Source: Chromobotia macracanthus
Lineage: Eukaryota; Chordata; Actinopteri; Cypriniformes; Botiidae
NCBI GenBank assembly: GCA_036877525.1
Contig: JAZGTH010000071.1
Coordinates: forward strand, 3,544,001 to 3,608,000
Direction: 5' to 3'
DNA: 64,000 nucleotides
Shown here: piece by piece, positions 24,901-32,865 of the stretch
Position numbering within the stretch: position 1 is the first letter of the stretch
Layout of the letters: every line of letters begins with the position of its first letter
The notes under the pieces: model-generated
Told to the model about the DNA's origin: nothing
Databases searched by the model: none
What the model saw: only the letters and a program-made list of their open reading frames with translations
Position numbers and translations under genes: made by a program

Positions 24901-27900
24901 AGGCAGTGCGCTATGTCATACGGGCAGATGTAGACGTGACGGCAGACAGCTTTGAGTTTCAGGTCACAGACCCTGCAGGAAACACAATGCTTCCTGATGT
25001 GTATGTCTCCTTATGCTGTCGATTAGTAGCGTAGAAAAATATGTTTAATTCTACAAAAGGTACTTCACGATGCCGTAGAAGAACCATTTTAGGCTGTATG
25101 GGTCTATAAAGAACCTTTTACACCTTCTCACTGTCTCACAAAAGGTTCTTTGTAGTTGATAAATGTTCTTTGGGCTTTGACTGAATGGTTCTTTGGGGTA
25201 TCCAAAATGTTTCCTCTAGGCATCGCCTTGAAGAACCTTTTAAGAACCTTTATTTTTAAAAGCCTCAAGTGTATGTGGGTGGATCTACTCACTTTTCTTG
25301 GTTAAATTGTCCATTATTGGGCACTTTTGGTTTAGTTATTTGTCACAGGCAGTGTTTGTGATTAAGGTAACAATGCAGACCTAAAGCTTTTGCTGTATTC
25401 TCACCAGCAGATGGCAGTATAAAGTTGACTGTCGTATTGCCCAGTGATACACATGCAAAACAAATTACATTTAATTAAACATTTACTGCTGAAACATTAT
25501 TTATATTAATACTAATAAAAAAGTAGACAAAGTCACATGCTTTTCAAAAGTTTTCTAGTTTGTATCAAGATTCAGGATGCAATAACCTGAGACTCAGTGT
25601 GATTTTGGCTACCAACGCAGGATGGAATTCAGGTGGTCTCGTGTGGAGCTGTCTGCTTCCTGTTACCGAGTTTGTGAGAACGCGGGAACTTTAGGTGTGC
25701 AGGTGGGACGCAGCGGGAACAGCATAGATCCAGCCTACATTGGCATACAGGTGCGGTTTCCTGTTTTTAAACAGTATTGATTTGTCACAGATGGAGTTCA
25801 TTTCAACATTATTATATTCTACAGGTGGAAGAAGGCACAGCCAAAGTTGGGAAGGATTTCACTCACAGTTCTGCCAGTCTTATACAGTTTGATCCAGGTG
25901 GTTATCACTATAAACATCTCACTTTTTCCTTTACTTTGACTCTTGTTTGTTCTTTATGTCTGATTGAGAATGTGTTGTATATACTTTTTGCATTAGGTGT
26001 ACATGTGAAGATGTGGAACATTCACCTCAACGATGATGGCTTGGAGGAGAGCCATGAGAAATTTGAGGTGGTTTTGAAGGCTCCAAAAAACGCAGTGTTG
26101 GGACAGAGGAACAAGGCCACGATCGAGATTGTGGATCCTAGAAATGGTACAATCTAACTTCTGACCATCACCTTGTAGCTGTACATACCCACAGTATTTC
26201 TACTAGGGATGATCTAAGAATTTTTCCACCCTCCAGGCTTGTGTAATCCAGAAGATCTTATTGTTGAAGAAGATGAGACCGATCATCCTTTCCTAAGCCC
26301 ACCATATGTTCAAGAGCCTGAACTACCTCTGGTTGAGGAATACACTCCAGACCCCCGGACCAGGATCTTCTCAGAGAACTATCCACAGAGAGGAGACGTC
26401 CCATATCGCACCAACTTCAACCATTACAGCGGGGGAGAACTTCAGGATCAGGTCCTTCACAGTCCAGGCCAGAGACAGCTGAGGATTCTGGGTAGAAACA
26501 GACACAGAGTGAGTCAGGCCACCTCACATATGACATTCACCTCATTTACTCTGTGGTGTTTTATAAAAACACTGTTTTCACTGATATTTGTTTGTCTTAG
26601 GTGCATCTACCAGACGTGGACAACACACATCAAGAAGAGAGAGTTTGGAGAGTTGGTTTTCTGGAACCTTCTTTAGCTATTTTTCATGTTTTTCAGGATG
26701 TATTCTTTAGATATAACTAGATCTTTCTGCTAATCCCGCCTCATCGTGTACGCATCCTCATATTGTGCCAAACTCGCACCGTTTCTTTCTTCTGTGAAAC
26801 ACAAAAGTTGGTGTTAAACAGAATGTTCATCCAAAATACTCTTTTTTCAATTTAAAGTATTTGGTGACAGACAATGTAAAAAAAAAATGTTACTGACACA
26901 TATTGATAAAATAGAAACCCTGAATGCATTGAAAGTCGCTTCTAAAATGTAAGTAAAAGATGATGGAATTTTCTAAAGGCAAGCAGTGTGACTTATCCTT
27001 TCCATCTTCTCCTGTAGTTCCACGGGCTTCTCCCAGTGAGACAAGAGGAAAAATCATCAGCTCCTCGCGTCCACTCAGAACTGGAGGTCACCCCCATCTG
27101 GACATGGTCTGGTTATTCTGCTGACCCTGAATCAGCAGATATCCCTCAAAGAGACTCGGCCTCCTTTGGAATTAATTCAGGAGTGAGACAACACAAGGTA
27201 CGATCGCTTCACAACCCTCAAAAGACCTCAAAAGCCTTTATTTACAGTATAGGAATGTTTAGCTTAAATAAGACTTTTTGGCATCTCGGGTATGCCAGTG
27301 CCAAAACATTTACAAATATACTCTTATGTTATAATTAATGTCTTTCTTTTAAAGTCTCATAAGTCTGTAAGTATCAGCTGTCCCAGTGGCTGGACTCATC
27401 ACAAGAAGAACTGCTATATTTTGGGATCTGGTATTGCTAGCTGGAGCAGCGCGCAACATGCTTGTATGCTGTACGTTACACCTTTTGATAAGGAGAGATG
27501 CCTATACATACGTTCATATATACATACTACACACACATCTTTTATTCGCTCATTTCTTGTTGTCCAAATTCAGACTTGACAGCCATTTGACAAGTGTGCA
27601 CTCAAAAACTGACATGAAGTGGATGTGGAAGTTCGCTGGTAAGCGAGCATTCTGGATCGGTAAGTGTTTAAAATAGAGGTACCGCGTTTTCAGAATAGAA
27701 ATACCTAAAATGTACAGCAAAATATAAAATTTATATAAAAAAATATAACATTTTTATTTTAAAATTATATTTGTATATAAAATACAAATATAATGTACCA
27801 ATAATCATCATGTTTTTGGACCTGCATCATAACAAATTCATATTCCTTTGAAGTATTTTGCTGTACATGTAATTACCGTGGTATACAGTATGAATACAGT

Positions 27901-28248
27901 AATCATTCTGTTACGTGGATGATAGTATGTCATCTGAAATATTACTGTATCATGGTATCTCCACTGTGATTTATAAAGGGTTAAATAGAAACTCTGTTTT
28001 CCGTATGTAAGATTACTGTTGTGAATTCTCCAGGACTGACGGGCGGTGCAGAGCAATGGTCCTGGACTGACGGCAGAGCTCTGACATTCTCACAACTCAA
28101 GAAGGAAAGAGTGGCCAGCCATCAAGATCCTGACTGCTCAGCCCCCACCTGCGTTTTGGTCCAAAACCAGAAGATGTGGGTTCCAAAAAGCTGCAGTGAT
28201 GGATCTGAACACCGATACATTTGTTCAACACCTGCACAAATCCATTAA
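4282..28248 (+). CDS. frem1: FRAS1-related extracellular matrix protein 1 (Frem1), 35 coding exons
   Basis: The product is a secreted basement-membrane protein of the Fras1/Frem2/Frem1 complex, needed for epithelial-mesenchymal adhesion. Coding exons: 4282-4512, 4593-4687, 4875-5155, 5523-5722, 5800-6123, 6545-6653, 6739-6870, 9560-9904, 10057-10199, 10744-10940, 11054-11144, 11245-11412, 11830-12038, 12480-12573, 12673-12925, 13490-13684, 15057-15249, 15907-16093, 16178-16403, 17463-17607, 18130-18271, 18367-18562, 19629-19893, 22020-22434, 24583-24784, 24856-25000, 25621-25750, 25825-25897, 25997-26146, 26237-26508, 26601-26651, 27018-27197, 27355-27470, 27574-27659, 28034-28248. Phases match throughout and give about 2151 aa (human FREM1 is about 2180). 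Order: signal peptide, N-terminal region, about twelve CSPG repeats, Calx-beta, C-type lectin domain. The single lectin domain separates Frem1 from Fras1 and Frem2. The intron after exon 25 is GC-AG. The exon 17 donor and exon 31 end are the least certain. I cannot tell which teleost paralogue (a or b) this is. Confidence 0.93.
5197..5430. repeat. MITE family B copy (TTAAAGCTGCAATC ends), frem1 intron 3
   Basis: It begins GTTAAAGATGCAATTCATAA and shares, mostly on the opposite strand, blocks with 6963-7241 and 59682-59947: TTTCCCAGGAAAT, CAGCTCAAATTATAAATCAT and TTGAACACTGATCTGTT. It nearly fills frem1 intron 3. Confidence 0.65.
6166..6335 (-). repeat. tRNA-headed SINE remnant (minus orientation), frem1 intron 5
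   Basis: Read on the minus strand, about 6335-6264 is a tRNA-like head with a B-box-like GGGTTTGATACCCAG. About 6245-6168 is the GCTTTGGATAAGAG-type tail shared by many fish SINEs and their LINE partners. It is degraded, and the head does not fold as an intact tRNA. Confidence 0.6.
6360..6500. repeat. AT/ATGT-rich low-complexity tract
   Basis: A run of TATATA, TATGTA and CACACA words in frem1 intron 5 just upstream of exon 6. It is simple sequence with no other signal. Confidence 0.6.
6963..7241. repeat. MITE family B copy, frem1 intron 7
   Basis: It starts TTAAAGCTGCAATCCGGAAC and carries TTATTGAGCAAGTA, GTGTTCAACACGATCT, TTTCCCAGGAAAT and ATGGCGTCAGAGAGGCG, ending in a degraded inverted end. 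Copies at 19242-19525 and 59682-59947 match over the whole length. Confidence 0.7.
7385..7447 (-). repeat. tRNA-derived SINE head fragment
   Basis: The minus strand reads GTAGCTCAGTTGG...GCTAGCAACG...GGGTTCAATTC, which has A-box and B-box words of a tRNA-like SINE head of the kind common in cyprinids (HAmo-like). There is no recognisable body or tail here and no intact tRNA fold. Confidence 0.6.
7923..8250. repeat. MITE family A, copy 2
   Basis: It runs from CCCAGCTAATGGGGAACATT to CCTAAAACTGTTAGCTG. It has the inverted ends and the internal TTAATACAATGTCTAAAAAA block of the family. Confidence 0.75.
9133..9423. repeat. MITE family A, copy 3
   Basis: It runs from GCAGCTAACAGAGAATG to CCTAAAATTGTTAGCTGGG. 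Internal blocks are shared with copies 1, 2 and 5. It ends about 137 bases before frem1 exon 8. Confidence 0.75.
10345..10600. repeat. Two short family C (AAGAACC/GGTTCCTT) blocks
   Basis: Two similar units, about 10370-10450 and 10495-10580, each contain AAGGTTCC..., TAGAAGGTTCCA, GTGTGGAAT and AACCCCAAAACGGT. They look like a local duplication of part of the family C repeat. They sit in frem1 intron 9. Confidence 0.5.
12081..12155 (+). repeat. tRNA-derived SINE head fragment
   Basis: GTGGTGCGCTTTAAG...GGGCTGGTAATCAAAAAG...TTGCAGGATCGAACCT resembles a tRNA-like head with a B-box (GGATCGAACCT). It is directly followed by a truncated MITE family A copy. Confidence 0.5.
12160..12359. repeat. 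MITE family A, copy 4 (one end missing)
   Basis: It contains TTAATACAATGTCTAAAAGA and ends TCTAAAATTGTTAGCTGGGT. The left terminus is missing where it abuts the SINE fragment. It lies in frem1 intron 13, about 120 bases before exon 14. Confidence 0.65.
13122..13453. repeat. MITE family A, copy 5, 36 bp upstream of frem1 exon 16
   Basis: It runs from CCCAGTTAACAAGGAACG to CCTAAAATTGTTAGCTGGG and is full length. Its right end lies only 36 bases before the exon 16 acceptor at 13489, so the branch-point zone of that intron is formed by, or directly next to, element sequence. Confidence 0.75.
13685..15056. other. frem1 intron 16 (1.4 kb), repeat-poor
   Basis: Unlike neighbouring introns, I recognise no MITE or SINE here. 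Homeobox-like AT words (TAATTAATTCATCCTAATGA near 13845) and a mixed GC interior occur. No exon is supported; open frames at 14085-14453 and 14697-14987 have no family resemblance or splice context. Confidence 0.5.
15250..15906. other. frem1 intron 17, AT-rich, no gene
   Basis: A 657-base AT-rich intron with many A-runs. Its donor choice (TGTG|GTATTC at 15249) is what keeps the reading frame into exon 18, but this is a weak donor. Nothing else is recognised. Confidence 0.5.
16413..16917. repeat. MITE family A, copy 6, split by a nested repeat
   Basis: The left part (16413-16467, CCCAGCTTACAATTG to CCATTAAGTA) and the right part (about 16640-16917, ACAAAAACATTAAAAAT to CCCTGTTAGTTGAG) are adjacent in other copies of the family. 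The inserted 16468-16639 block is unrelated. The copy starts nine bases after the frem1 exon 19 donor. Confidence 0.7.
16468..16639 (+). repeat. Dispersed fish repeat fragment nested in a MITE
   Basis: It contains GACCTCTGCATTTAACCCAT, GTGAACACACACACCCG, GCAGTGGGCACC and GCCCGGGGAGCAATTGGGGG, words I recognise as a widespread teleost interspersed repeat. I cannot name the class with confidence. It interrupts MITE family A copy 6. Confidence 0.6.
18630..18770 (+). repeat. tRNA-derived SINE-like fragment
   Basis: CAGGTCTGTGGTGCAGGGGC, a B-box-like GTTTAAGTTCGACTTGG, then GTCATGTCCTAAACTCTCGC and TACTGTCCTAAAGAAAAAGG resemble a tRNA-headed fish SINE. It lies in frem1 intron 22. Confidence 0.5.
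19242..19525. repeat. MITE family B copy, frem1 intron 22
   Basis: It runs from TTAAAGCTGCAATCTGTAAC to AAGTTACAGATTGC, which are inverted ends. Internal TTATTGAGCAAGTATGGGAC, GTGTTCAACACACTC and GAGATGGCGGTATGGAGGCG match other copies. It is the best-preserved inverted end pair in the window. Confidence 0.75.
19894..22019. other. frem1 intron 23 (2.1 kb), no gene recognised
   Basis: The intron ends with an (AT)n tract (21903-21952). A minus-strand open frame of 158 codons (21004-21480) has no family resemblance. The region 20560-21540 is less AT-rich and non-repetitive but shows no exon signals I trust. Confidence 0.5.
21903..21952. repeat. (AT)n microsatellite
   Basis: About 24 uninterrupted AT dinucleotides, 68 bases before the acceptor of frem1 exon 24. 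Confidence 0.95.
22660..22800. repeat. Degraded foldback-like segment before the VNTR
   Basis: Words such as CATAACCACGGCTTCC, ACACCGTAGTCACGAC and GACCACGGTTGCCGTAG have a self-complementary look. They resemble fish MITEs built from ACCACGGT/ACCGTGGT words. The support is weak. Confidence 0.3.
22825..23730. repeat. 24-bp minisatellite (VNTR), about 38 units
   Basis: The unit GGCTAGCATAACTGTC plus A(A/G)GTAAAC repeats with 24-bp period across about 0.9 kb. Most units differ only at one A/G position (AAGTAAAC or AGGTAAAC), and in 23350-23730 these two forms largely alternate, hinting at a 48-bp higher-order unit. Slightly irregular units (one to several bases lost) cluster at 23085-23345. The 24-bp period keeps all minus-strand frames open in places, giving artefactual frames with 8-residue repeats. 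It lies in frem1 intron 24. Confidence 0.97.
23735..24003. promoter_or_regulatory. Orphan CpG island abutting the VNTR
   Basis: About 270 bases are strikingly GC-rich and dense in CpG (for example GTCCGCGGTCGACGCGTCGC and CGCGGGAGCGCGCACAG), set in otherwise AT-rich intron. CpGs decay when methylated, so their survival suggests an unmethylated, promoter-like or recently arrived sequence. No TATA box or conserved frame is evident. It starts within a few bases of the last VNTR unit. Confidence 0.6.
24785..24855 (+). other. frem1: GC-AG intron of frem1 (intron 25)
   Basis: The frame of exon 25 (...NALT) and exon 26 (AYIKTRFTQKDV) joins only if splicing uses ACAG|GCAGGT at 24784/24785 and ...TTCGTAG at 24855. 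The nearby GT (24789) gives the wrong phase for exon 26. The 71-base intron is typical in size for fish. Confidence 0.8.
25053..25262. repeat. MITE-like family C copy
   Basis: AAGAACCATTTTAGGC, ATAAAGAACCTTTTACA, AAAGGTTCTTTGTAG, GGTTCTTTGGGG and AAGAACCTTTTAAGAACC match the copy at 1050-1317 in the same order. It lies in frem1 intron 26. Confidence 0.65.
25621..26146 (+). other. frem1: Frem1 Calx-beta domain (exons 27-29)
   Basis: Exons 27-29 encode residues of about 1728-1845, with the Calx-beta pattern 'VEEGTAKVGKDF', 'FDPG...K.W...L.DDGLEESHE.FEV.L..P..A.LG....A.I.I.D'. This domain is the calcium-binding fold of Na/Ca exchangers, and FREM1 proteins have a single copy. Acidic pairs DD and EES are present. 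Confidence 0.85.
26389..26397 (+). other. frem1: RGD integrin-binding tripeptide in Frem1
   Basis: Codons AGA GGA GAC encode Arg-Gly-Asp at about residue 1897, in the acidic, proline-rich linker between the Calx-beta and lectin domains (context YPQRGDVPYR). FREM1 (QBRICK) is known to support RGD-dependent cell adhesion, so this is a plausible functional site. Confidence 0.65.
27355..28248 (+). other. frem1: Frem1 C-terminal C-type lectin domain (exons 33-35)
   Basis: Residues of about 2013-2151 show the lectin signature: CPSGWTHHKKNCYILG, W.SAQ.AC, FWIGLTGG.EQWSWTDG, C...V...W....CS...Y.C. The WIGL motif straddles the exon 34/35 junction (WIG|L). No EPN or QPD plus WND calcium-site motif is visible, so sugar binding is doubtful, as in other FREM1 lectin domains. 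Stop TAA ends at 28248. Confidence 0.85.
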
Positions 28249-28360
28249 AACATATTTAATTTATACCATTTTTTTATATAATGATTTAAAACACATTGAA
28301 ATAATTATAACTACATGCAAATGACAATGACATGCTTTCTGTTGTGATTATAATGTATCC

Positions 28361-28366
28361 AATAAA
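28361..28366 (+). terminator. frem1: frem1 polyadenylation signal AATAAA
   Basis: AATAAA lies 113 bases after the frem1 stop codon and about 410 bases before the atpaf1 start codon. Confidence 0.7.
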
Positions 28367-28778
28367 CTTGATATGTATCAATGTGTATTTACTCTCAAAT
28401 CTATAGTTTACACCTAAACACCTTAGTTACTGTTACTATATGCTTTCAATACAATAACAAAGATGTCAGTCTTGTTTTTTTATCAATTTCTTTGGGAGAA
28501 ATGTTGGAAATGAAGTTGAAATGAAACCAAACTTCTGACAGAGTTATAGTGTTATGGGAGTGAAGAAGAAAGGTAAGGTTTTTCATGTATATCATTATGT
28601 TACATGTTAATGTATTGTATAATCTTATGTAAATGACGATTCACCACGTCATAAAAAAACAAATATTTATATTCATTAATTTATATTAATATTCAGAGGT
28701 CTCACCAATGCCTTCACAACATGAACTTGGTTCCGCCTGTTTCCGTCCGGACACTTATAGATGTGGGACGGGGAAAAG
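28367..28778 (+). promoter_or_regulatory. atpaf1: Short frem1-atpaf1 intergenic region, presumed atpaf1 promoter
   Basis: About 410 AT-rich bases follow the frem1 poly(A) signal. The last 60 bases before the atpaf1 start are GC-richer and contain TTCCGCCTGTTTCCGTCCGG, including two TTCCG words compatible with ETS-type sites typical of mitochondrial housekeeping promoters. This is position plus word resemblance only. Confidence 0.4.
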
Positions 28779-30863
28779 ATGGCAGCGGCCATGGTACAAA
28801 TGTCATGTTTGTATCGTGGGATGTTGGCGGTCAGGGCCACCGGCATCAGACCTCTCATACCAGGGCTTGTGCCATCTCATTTCAGGGCTTTTTCGGTCAA
28901 GAAAGACCCGGAGTTGGAAGAAAATCCCTTTTATAATAAATATGAAGAGAAGATCCGGAAACTGCGCGGGTGAGTAGCTGTCAGACCAGACGAGGTTTCT
29001 ATGTGATCTGATGCTGTTGATCAAGCATCGCTCATCTGATGTGTGTGTTGATATATAACATCAGTTCAAAACCTGAAGAATACAAAGCCCGGCTGGAGAA
29101 ACGATGTGAGATGAGGACAAAACCTCTCGGACAATCCAGACAAGCTGACTTCGTGAAGTACATGGAGAAACAGGTGAGGACATCAAGGTCTGACATTGAG
29201 ATCAAACTTGCCCTTAATAAAATACGCATTTATATGAATAATATCGCATTAATGTTAAAGACATCAGATTCGGAGGCTGTAATCTGTGCGAATGAAGATT
29301 CAGGTGATCATTTGCTTTCTTTGATGTGTTTATAGATGGACAAGCAAGGTAAGGAAGGATCTGGGGGCTTCACCAAAGACAAGGTATGACGTCAAACTAA
29401 CTAACTAACTAAATGACTTAACTAGAGAGAGAGTTTAGGTAAAGCATTGTGTGCTTTTTCACATTTTGTTTTTATTTTCAGACATTGGGAGCAATTCTCA
29501 ATCTTGATATGGTTGAGGACAAATCTGGAGCGGAAATTGGAGAGGTAAGGAGAATATTTATTGAGCAACACATTTCCGTGATCTAAGGGGAGAGGAGATC
29601 AGATTGCTGATTTTTCAAAGTGAATATTTCAAACTCCTTAAAGGCTGAGACTATCAATATAATTTAGAAAAACCTTATATAGATGACTCAAGAGTTATCG
29701 TCTTACTTTCTCATTGTCTTTATGCAGCTTTGGATGCAGTATTTCGCAAAGAAAGACACAATCTGCGCTGTCATACCAGTGAGTTTTGTTCTGTGTATTT
29801 TGTCACCTAAAAATGTTAATTAAACCTTTATATTTAATGCTACGTTAAGATAATGTTATTGCCAGTCAGCTACTAGGTAATTGCATTAGTTATCAAACCA
29901 TATTATTGATCAAATTGTATATTTGACATCACAATAACTTAGAAAGCTGTTACAGACAAGAAGAGTCTTCTAACCTGTTCTCTGTTACAGGGTTCAACAT
30001 TTGACATTATTTTTGGTCGTGCAAAGTCATGCCCAATGGTAAGAATCAAAACTGTCATTGATATATTTAAGAGTGATCCATCTCTACTAGTAACAAGTAA
30101 ACCTAAACTGATAAATGTCCACTTGGTGGCAATATTTCCTTTCAAATGCACCTTTTCTTCATGCTGAAGGTTTATCTAAAACCATCTTTATCAATCACAT
30201 CCTTAGTTTCTGATTTTCAGTTCTTTAGACGCTGGCCAGTCAGCATGTATATTATCTGAAACCAAACAGCAGTGTTAGTTCATCCTCAGTCTTTTTTTGC
30301 ACAGTTTCTGTATGCGCTGCCTCAGCAAGAGGGTTATGAATTTTATGTCGGCCAGTGGGCCGGTCAGGAGCTTCACTTCACATCTTTGATCAACGTTCAG
30401 GTATTGTTGTTATTTATAATATAAACTGTACATTGTTTGTTAGATTAGGTGATAATGAAACTGGTTTCTGTTTCAGACAATGGGAGAAAATGCACCCAGC
30501 CAGCTTGTTTTATACCACTATTCAGAGCTGCAGAAAGATAAAGACATTGTGCTGATGACTGCCGAGATGGATAGCAAATTTGTGGTAAGTTTGTGAGTTG
30601 TAAGTGGTTAAACCTTTTTCTCCAGGAAGTTACCAGTTAACTTGGCTAATGAAAATCAACTGACACTGTTTTATATTTCTTTATAGACTGTTCACCAGGC
30701 GCAGTGCTTGGCCAATCAGGTGCAGCTGTTTTACGGAACGCAGCGGTACGAGACGTTCCGATTGGTTGAGACCTTTAACCACAAACCGGGAGACTTTAAA
30801 CACATGTCTGTGATAGCAGAACTGGAACAGAGTGGAATAGGAACAGGAGTCACTACAAATTAG
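28779..30863 (+). CDS. atpaf1: ATP synthase mitochondrial F1 complex assembly factor 1 (Atpaf1), 9 exons
   Basis: This is a chaperone of the mitochondrial matrix (yeast Atp11 family) that binds the F1 beta subunit before F1 assembly. Exons: 28779-28969, 29065-29173, 29336-29383, 29482-29544, 29728-29778, 29991-30038, 30305-30400, 30477-30584, 30687-30863; total 297 codons, 296 aa (human is 328). Recognisable blocks: NPFYNKYEEKI, GFTKDKTLGAILN, GYEFYVGQWAGQELHFTSLI, LVLYHYSELQKDKDIVLMTAEMD with CLANQVQLFY, and MSVIAELEQSG near the end. The first 40 residues are basic and lack acids, fitting a mitochondrial presequence. I chose ATG 28779 (AAAAGATGG context, MAAAM...) over an in-frame ATG at 28761. 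Only about 0.5 kb separates it from the frem1 stop codon. Confidence 0.95.
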
Positions 30864-31950
30864 TCTAAAGGCAATAAAAAAAGTACTATGTGAACTATAC
30901 ATGGTGTGCATTGGAAAGAAACTCTGTAACTGCGTATGGCCTCCTATAACAAGAGTTAATAACCTAAAAAGTGGATGTCTTGGCAACCACCTGATAAGTG
31001 AATTTGTTTGTTGCCTTTGGATTCTGTAGTTATGAGTTAATAGACTCCTAGTATTAATAAGTCATCTGCTACCATGTATGCGGATTGAAATTGTGCTTTG
31101 CCTCTTATTCGACAACCAACGTGTGCCCATCGACACCTGCAAACTAAATATTGTGCTGTATTCATTTTGGTTGTATGTAGCATTTTGTGTTTAAAAAGGC
31201 ATAAAGTAAGGATATTATTTGTAATATTATGTTAGCAGATACCATAGATGTTTATCAAAAGAAAAGTCATCTTTCCTATTCTGTAAATGTTTATACATTC
31301 AATTTAATGGACATAACATGCACTTTTAATTCGTTTTGGATTCTTTCCTGTGTCTTATTAGTGAAACTGAATTACATAATGTGAAAGCACCTACCCATAC
31401 CCAACCTACCCATTGAGTGAGAGCTATAAACAGACTTTGTGAATGTACCCAGGGGACACTAATAGTGTTCATGTCTGTTGTGATGTGCTTCATAATAAAA
31501 GTTAGCATTTTCCCAGCATGGATTTATTGGCCAAATTCTGTGTTTTGCATGGTCACACAGTGGCCCAAAGATGTATTCAGACACCTGTGATGCATTTATG
31601 ATGTCACAAAGTTTACCTGTTGGCAACATGACTAACCAGGTGTAGTACACCACGTTAACTAGTGTTAATTAACTAGTGTTCATGTGGTCCACTAACATCT
31701 GACGATCTGTATGTCTTATACCAACCTGGCAGTTTGCTTTTTGCATGCATACGTGCATGCATATGTTTTAATTTCAATGCAAAGTCGATTGAAGCGCTTT
31801 TCGCCATGTTGCGCTGTGGCTCGACAGCAAACGCATCCTAAAACGTAAGAAAAACGGAGAAAAGTAAAGAAAGCATAGAAAACATGACATGCATTTACAC
31901 AGAATCACAACCCATCGATCAGAATCAGAACCCGATCATAAATGTGATCA
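30864..31950. other. atpaf1 3'UTR and intergenic DNA
   Basis: AATAAA occurs 10 bases after the atpaf1 stop (30873-30878) and again at about 31493. The rest to about 31950 is AT-rich with no recognisable gene. Confidence 0.5.
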
Positions 31951-31959
31951 ATAATCGCT

Positions 31960-32050
31960 ATTAATAACCTGCGCTGAATGCCGCAGCCCGCAGACGCGCC
32001 GTAAACGCCCAGCGCGAAGAGGAGCGGACGGAGCTGCGCCGACATCCGAG
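31960..32050 (+). other. rab3b: rab3b non-coding exon 1 and CpG-rich promoter
   Basis: A short GC/CpG-rich stretch (GCCGCAGCCCGCAGACGCGCC to GAGCTGCGCCGACATCCGAG) ends at a strong donor, CCGAG|GTGAGCG (32050/32051). The first coding exon begins directly after an acceptor at 32865, so an upstream untranslated exon is required, and this fits. The left boundary is unknown. Confidence 0.6.
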
Positions 32051-32431
32051 GTGAGCGTCTCATCACACGGCCACTAATGCACGACTGCTCGTGTCGTGCA
32101 CGGAGGTCCGTCCGTCCGTGTTATCGATCGAGGTCGTCGTTATTGTGTCAATGAAAGCTGTCGTGTTTACACCCGGTTATTCGCATGCCCGCTTATGCAT
32201 TGATGTTGATGGTCGCAGCCGTGGTTCGACCTCTCGTGTCGATTTTGAGACGTTTTATTGATTTTATTGGTAAACAGACTAAAGGAAGAGGTGAGAGAAA
32301 TGAACGAGCATTCATAAGAGCGTGAATTTAGTTTTATTATAGAGGCCTCTCTCTATATAACACAATGATGAATACACACTGTAATGTTTTGTGTTTGGAT
32401 TTTACTGTTGTGATTATAGCTTTTGTGATAC

Positions 32432-32432
<1 letters not shown>

Positions 32433-32465
<33 letters not shown>

Positions 32466-32486
32466 TTATATATACAATATATATAA

Positions 32487-32520
<34 letters not shown>

Positions 32521-32607
32521 ATTTATATATACAATATATATAAATATATATATATATGTGTGTGTGTGTGTGTATTTATATATACAATATATATAAATAT
32601 ATATATA

Positions 32608-32666
<59 letters not shown>

Positions 32667-32703
32667 ATTTATATATACATATATATATAAATATATATAT
32701 GTA

Positions 32704-32740
<37 letters not shown>

Positions 32741-32742
32741 TT
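32433..32742. repeat. Compound (TG)n/(TA)n microsatellite with block repeats
   Basis: About six blocks alternate (TG)n with TATTTATATATACAATATA-like and (AT)n runs of 45-70 bases each. More (AT)n follows to about 32830. It fills the 3' half of rab3b intron 1. It creates a 322-codon frame that is an artefact. Confidence 0.95.
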
Positions 32743-32865
32743 TTAATATATCTTATACATCATATACATACTGTTGTTTATATAAATATATATATATATA
32801 TATTTTTATATATATTCTTTATATATGTATCAGTATACTCTCACTTCTCTTGTGTGTGTGCACAG

